DNA of 13,079 nucleotides from Chlamydiota bacterium (lineage in GTDB: Bacteria > Chlamydiota > Chlamydiia > Chlamydiales > Rhabdochlamydiaceae), in contig JAAKFB010000025.1 of the NCBI GenBank assembly GCA_011065235.1, forward strand, positions 1-13,079. The letters run 5' to 3'. Every line of letters begins with the position of its first letter. The stretch's first letter is position 1. The notes under the pieces were generated by a model. It was not told the origin of the DNA, ran no database searches, and saw only the letters and a program-made list of their open reading frames with translations. Made by a program: the position numbers and the translations under genes. Below, one piece after another: positions 12,958 through 13,079 of the stretch.

Positions 12958-13079
12958 GTATACCACGCTCGGTCAGGTTTTGTGAATTTGGACTTGGCGA
13001 GACAAAGCCAAATTGATACGAACGAGGAGCACCATTCCCAAATAGGGAAGGGTGACGAGGAGGGGTGATTTGGCAAAGT
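12958..13079. repeat. Left part of a further long palindrome (element 4), cut by the window end
   Basis: From 12959 the sequence TATACCACGCTCGG, then TGTGAATTT at offset 22, matches the terminus of the 1828-1995 element (TATACCAGACTCGG, then TGTGAATTT at the same offset): about 23 of 31 positions. Inside lie the stem TTGGC/GCCAA (12994-13011 area) and a perfect hairpin TTCCC/GGGAA at 13035-13049, centre 13042. If this hairpin is the centre, as in the other elements, the full element would end near 13126 and be about 168 bp long, the same size. That the missing half exists is a prediction. Confidence 0.6.

Noticed and set aside
1828..13079. CRISPR array
   Set aside because: The repeats are single large palindromes kilobases apart, with no regular repeat-spacer series and no cas genes.

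Overview
This 13 kb window most likely comes from an environmental (amoeba- or arthropod-associated, Parachlamydia/Waddlia/Simkania-like) member of the Chlamydiae. Three things point that way: an overlapping mcsA-mcsB pair whose McsB is strongly diverged, a tandem pair of F-box proteins with hydrophobic C-terminal tails (F-box families are known to be expanded in Parachlamydiales), and small, densely packed housekeeping genes mixed with toxin-antitoxin genes. The assignment is inference from gene content; no rRNA or tRNA marker is present.

Layout. 1-171 (+): the 3' end of a small HTH antitoxin-like gene. 190-1741 (-): mcsA then mcsB, overlapping by 8 nt, behind a good sigma70-type promoter. 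1828-1995: a 168-bp imperfect palindrome in the divergent gap. 2008-3168 (+): an Old Yellow Enzyme-family flavin oxidoreductase. 3211-3516 (+): a small secreted protein of unknown function. 3556-4548 (+): a DUF21/CBS (CNNM/CorC-like) membrane protein. 4535-4696: a 162-bp palindrome holding the stop codons of this gene and of the convergent 4683-5564 (-) CPBP-family membrane protease. 5615-7151 (+): an AbiE-type (type IV) toxin-antitoxin operon whose promoter carries an inverted repeat over the -10 box. 7156-10922 (+): a compact run of pgeF-like, GT28 glycosyltransferase and S9 peptidase genes. 10911-11076: a 166-bp palindrome between convergent genes. 11086-12839 (-): two paralogous F-box proteins with near-identical ribosome-binding leaders. 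12958-end: the left half of a further palindrome, related to the one at 1828.

Genes acting together. McsA is expected to be the zinc-binding adaptor of McsB. AbiEi is expected to repress its own operon and counter AbiEii. The two F-box proteins are probable host-directed effectors that would recruit a eukaryotic SCF ubiquitin ligase. The pgeF-GT28-S9 genes are closely spaced (42 nt, then a 4-nt ATGA overlap) and probably cotranscribed; cell-envelope upkeep is a plausible but unproven shared theme.

The most unusual feature is the recurrence of full-length imperfect palindromes of about 162-168 bp: three complete and one cut by the window edge. All are in intergenic space, two overlap stop codons, and they have at least three different sequences but one common size and architecture. 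The AbiE genes, the F-box genes and the spacers look visibly more AT-rich than mcsAB or the S9 peptidase, which fits acquired accessory DNA.
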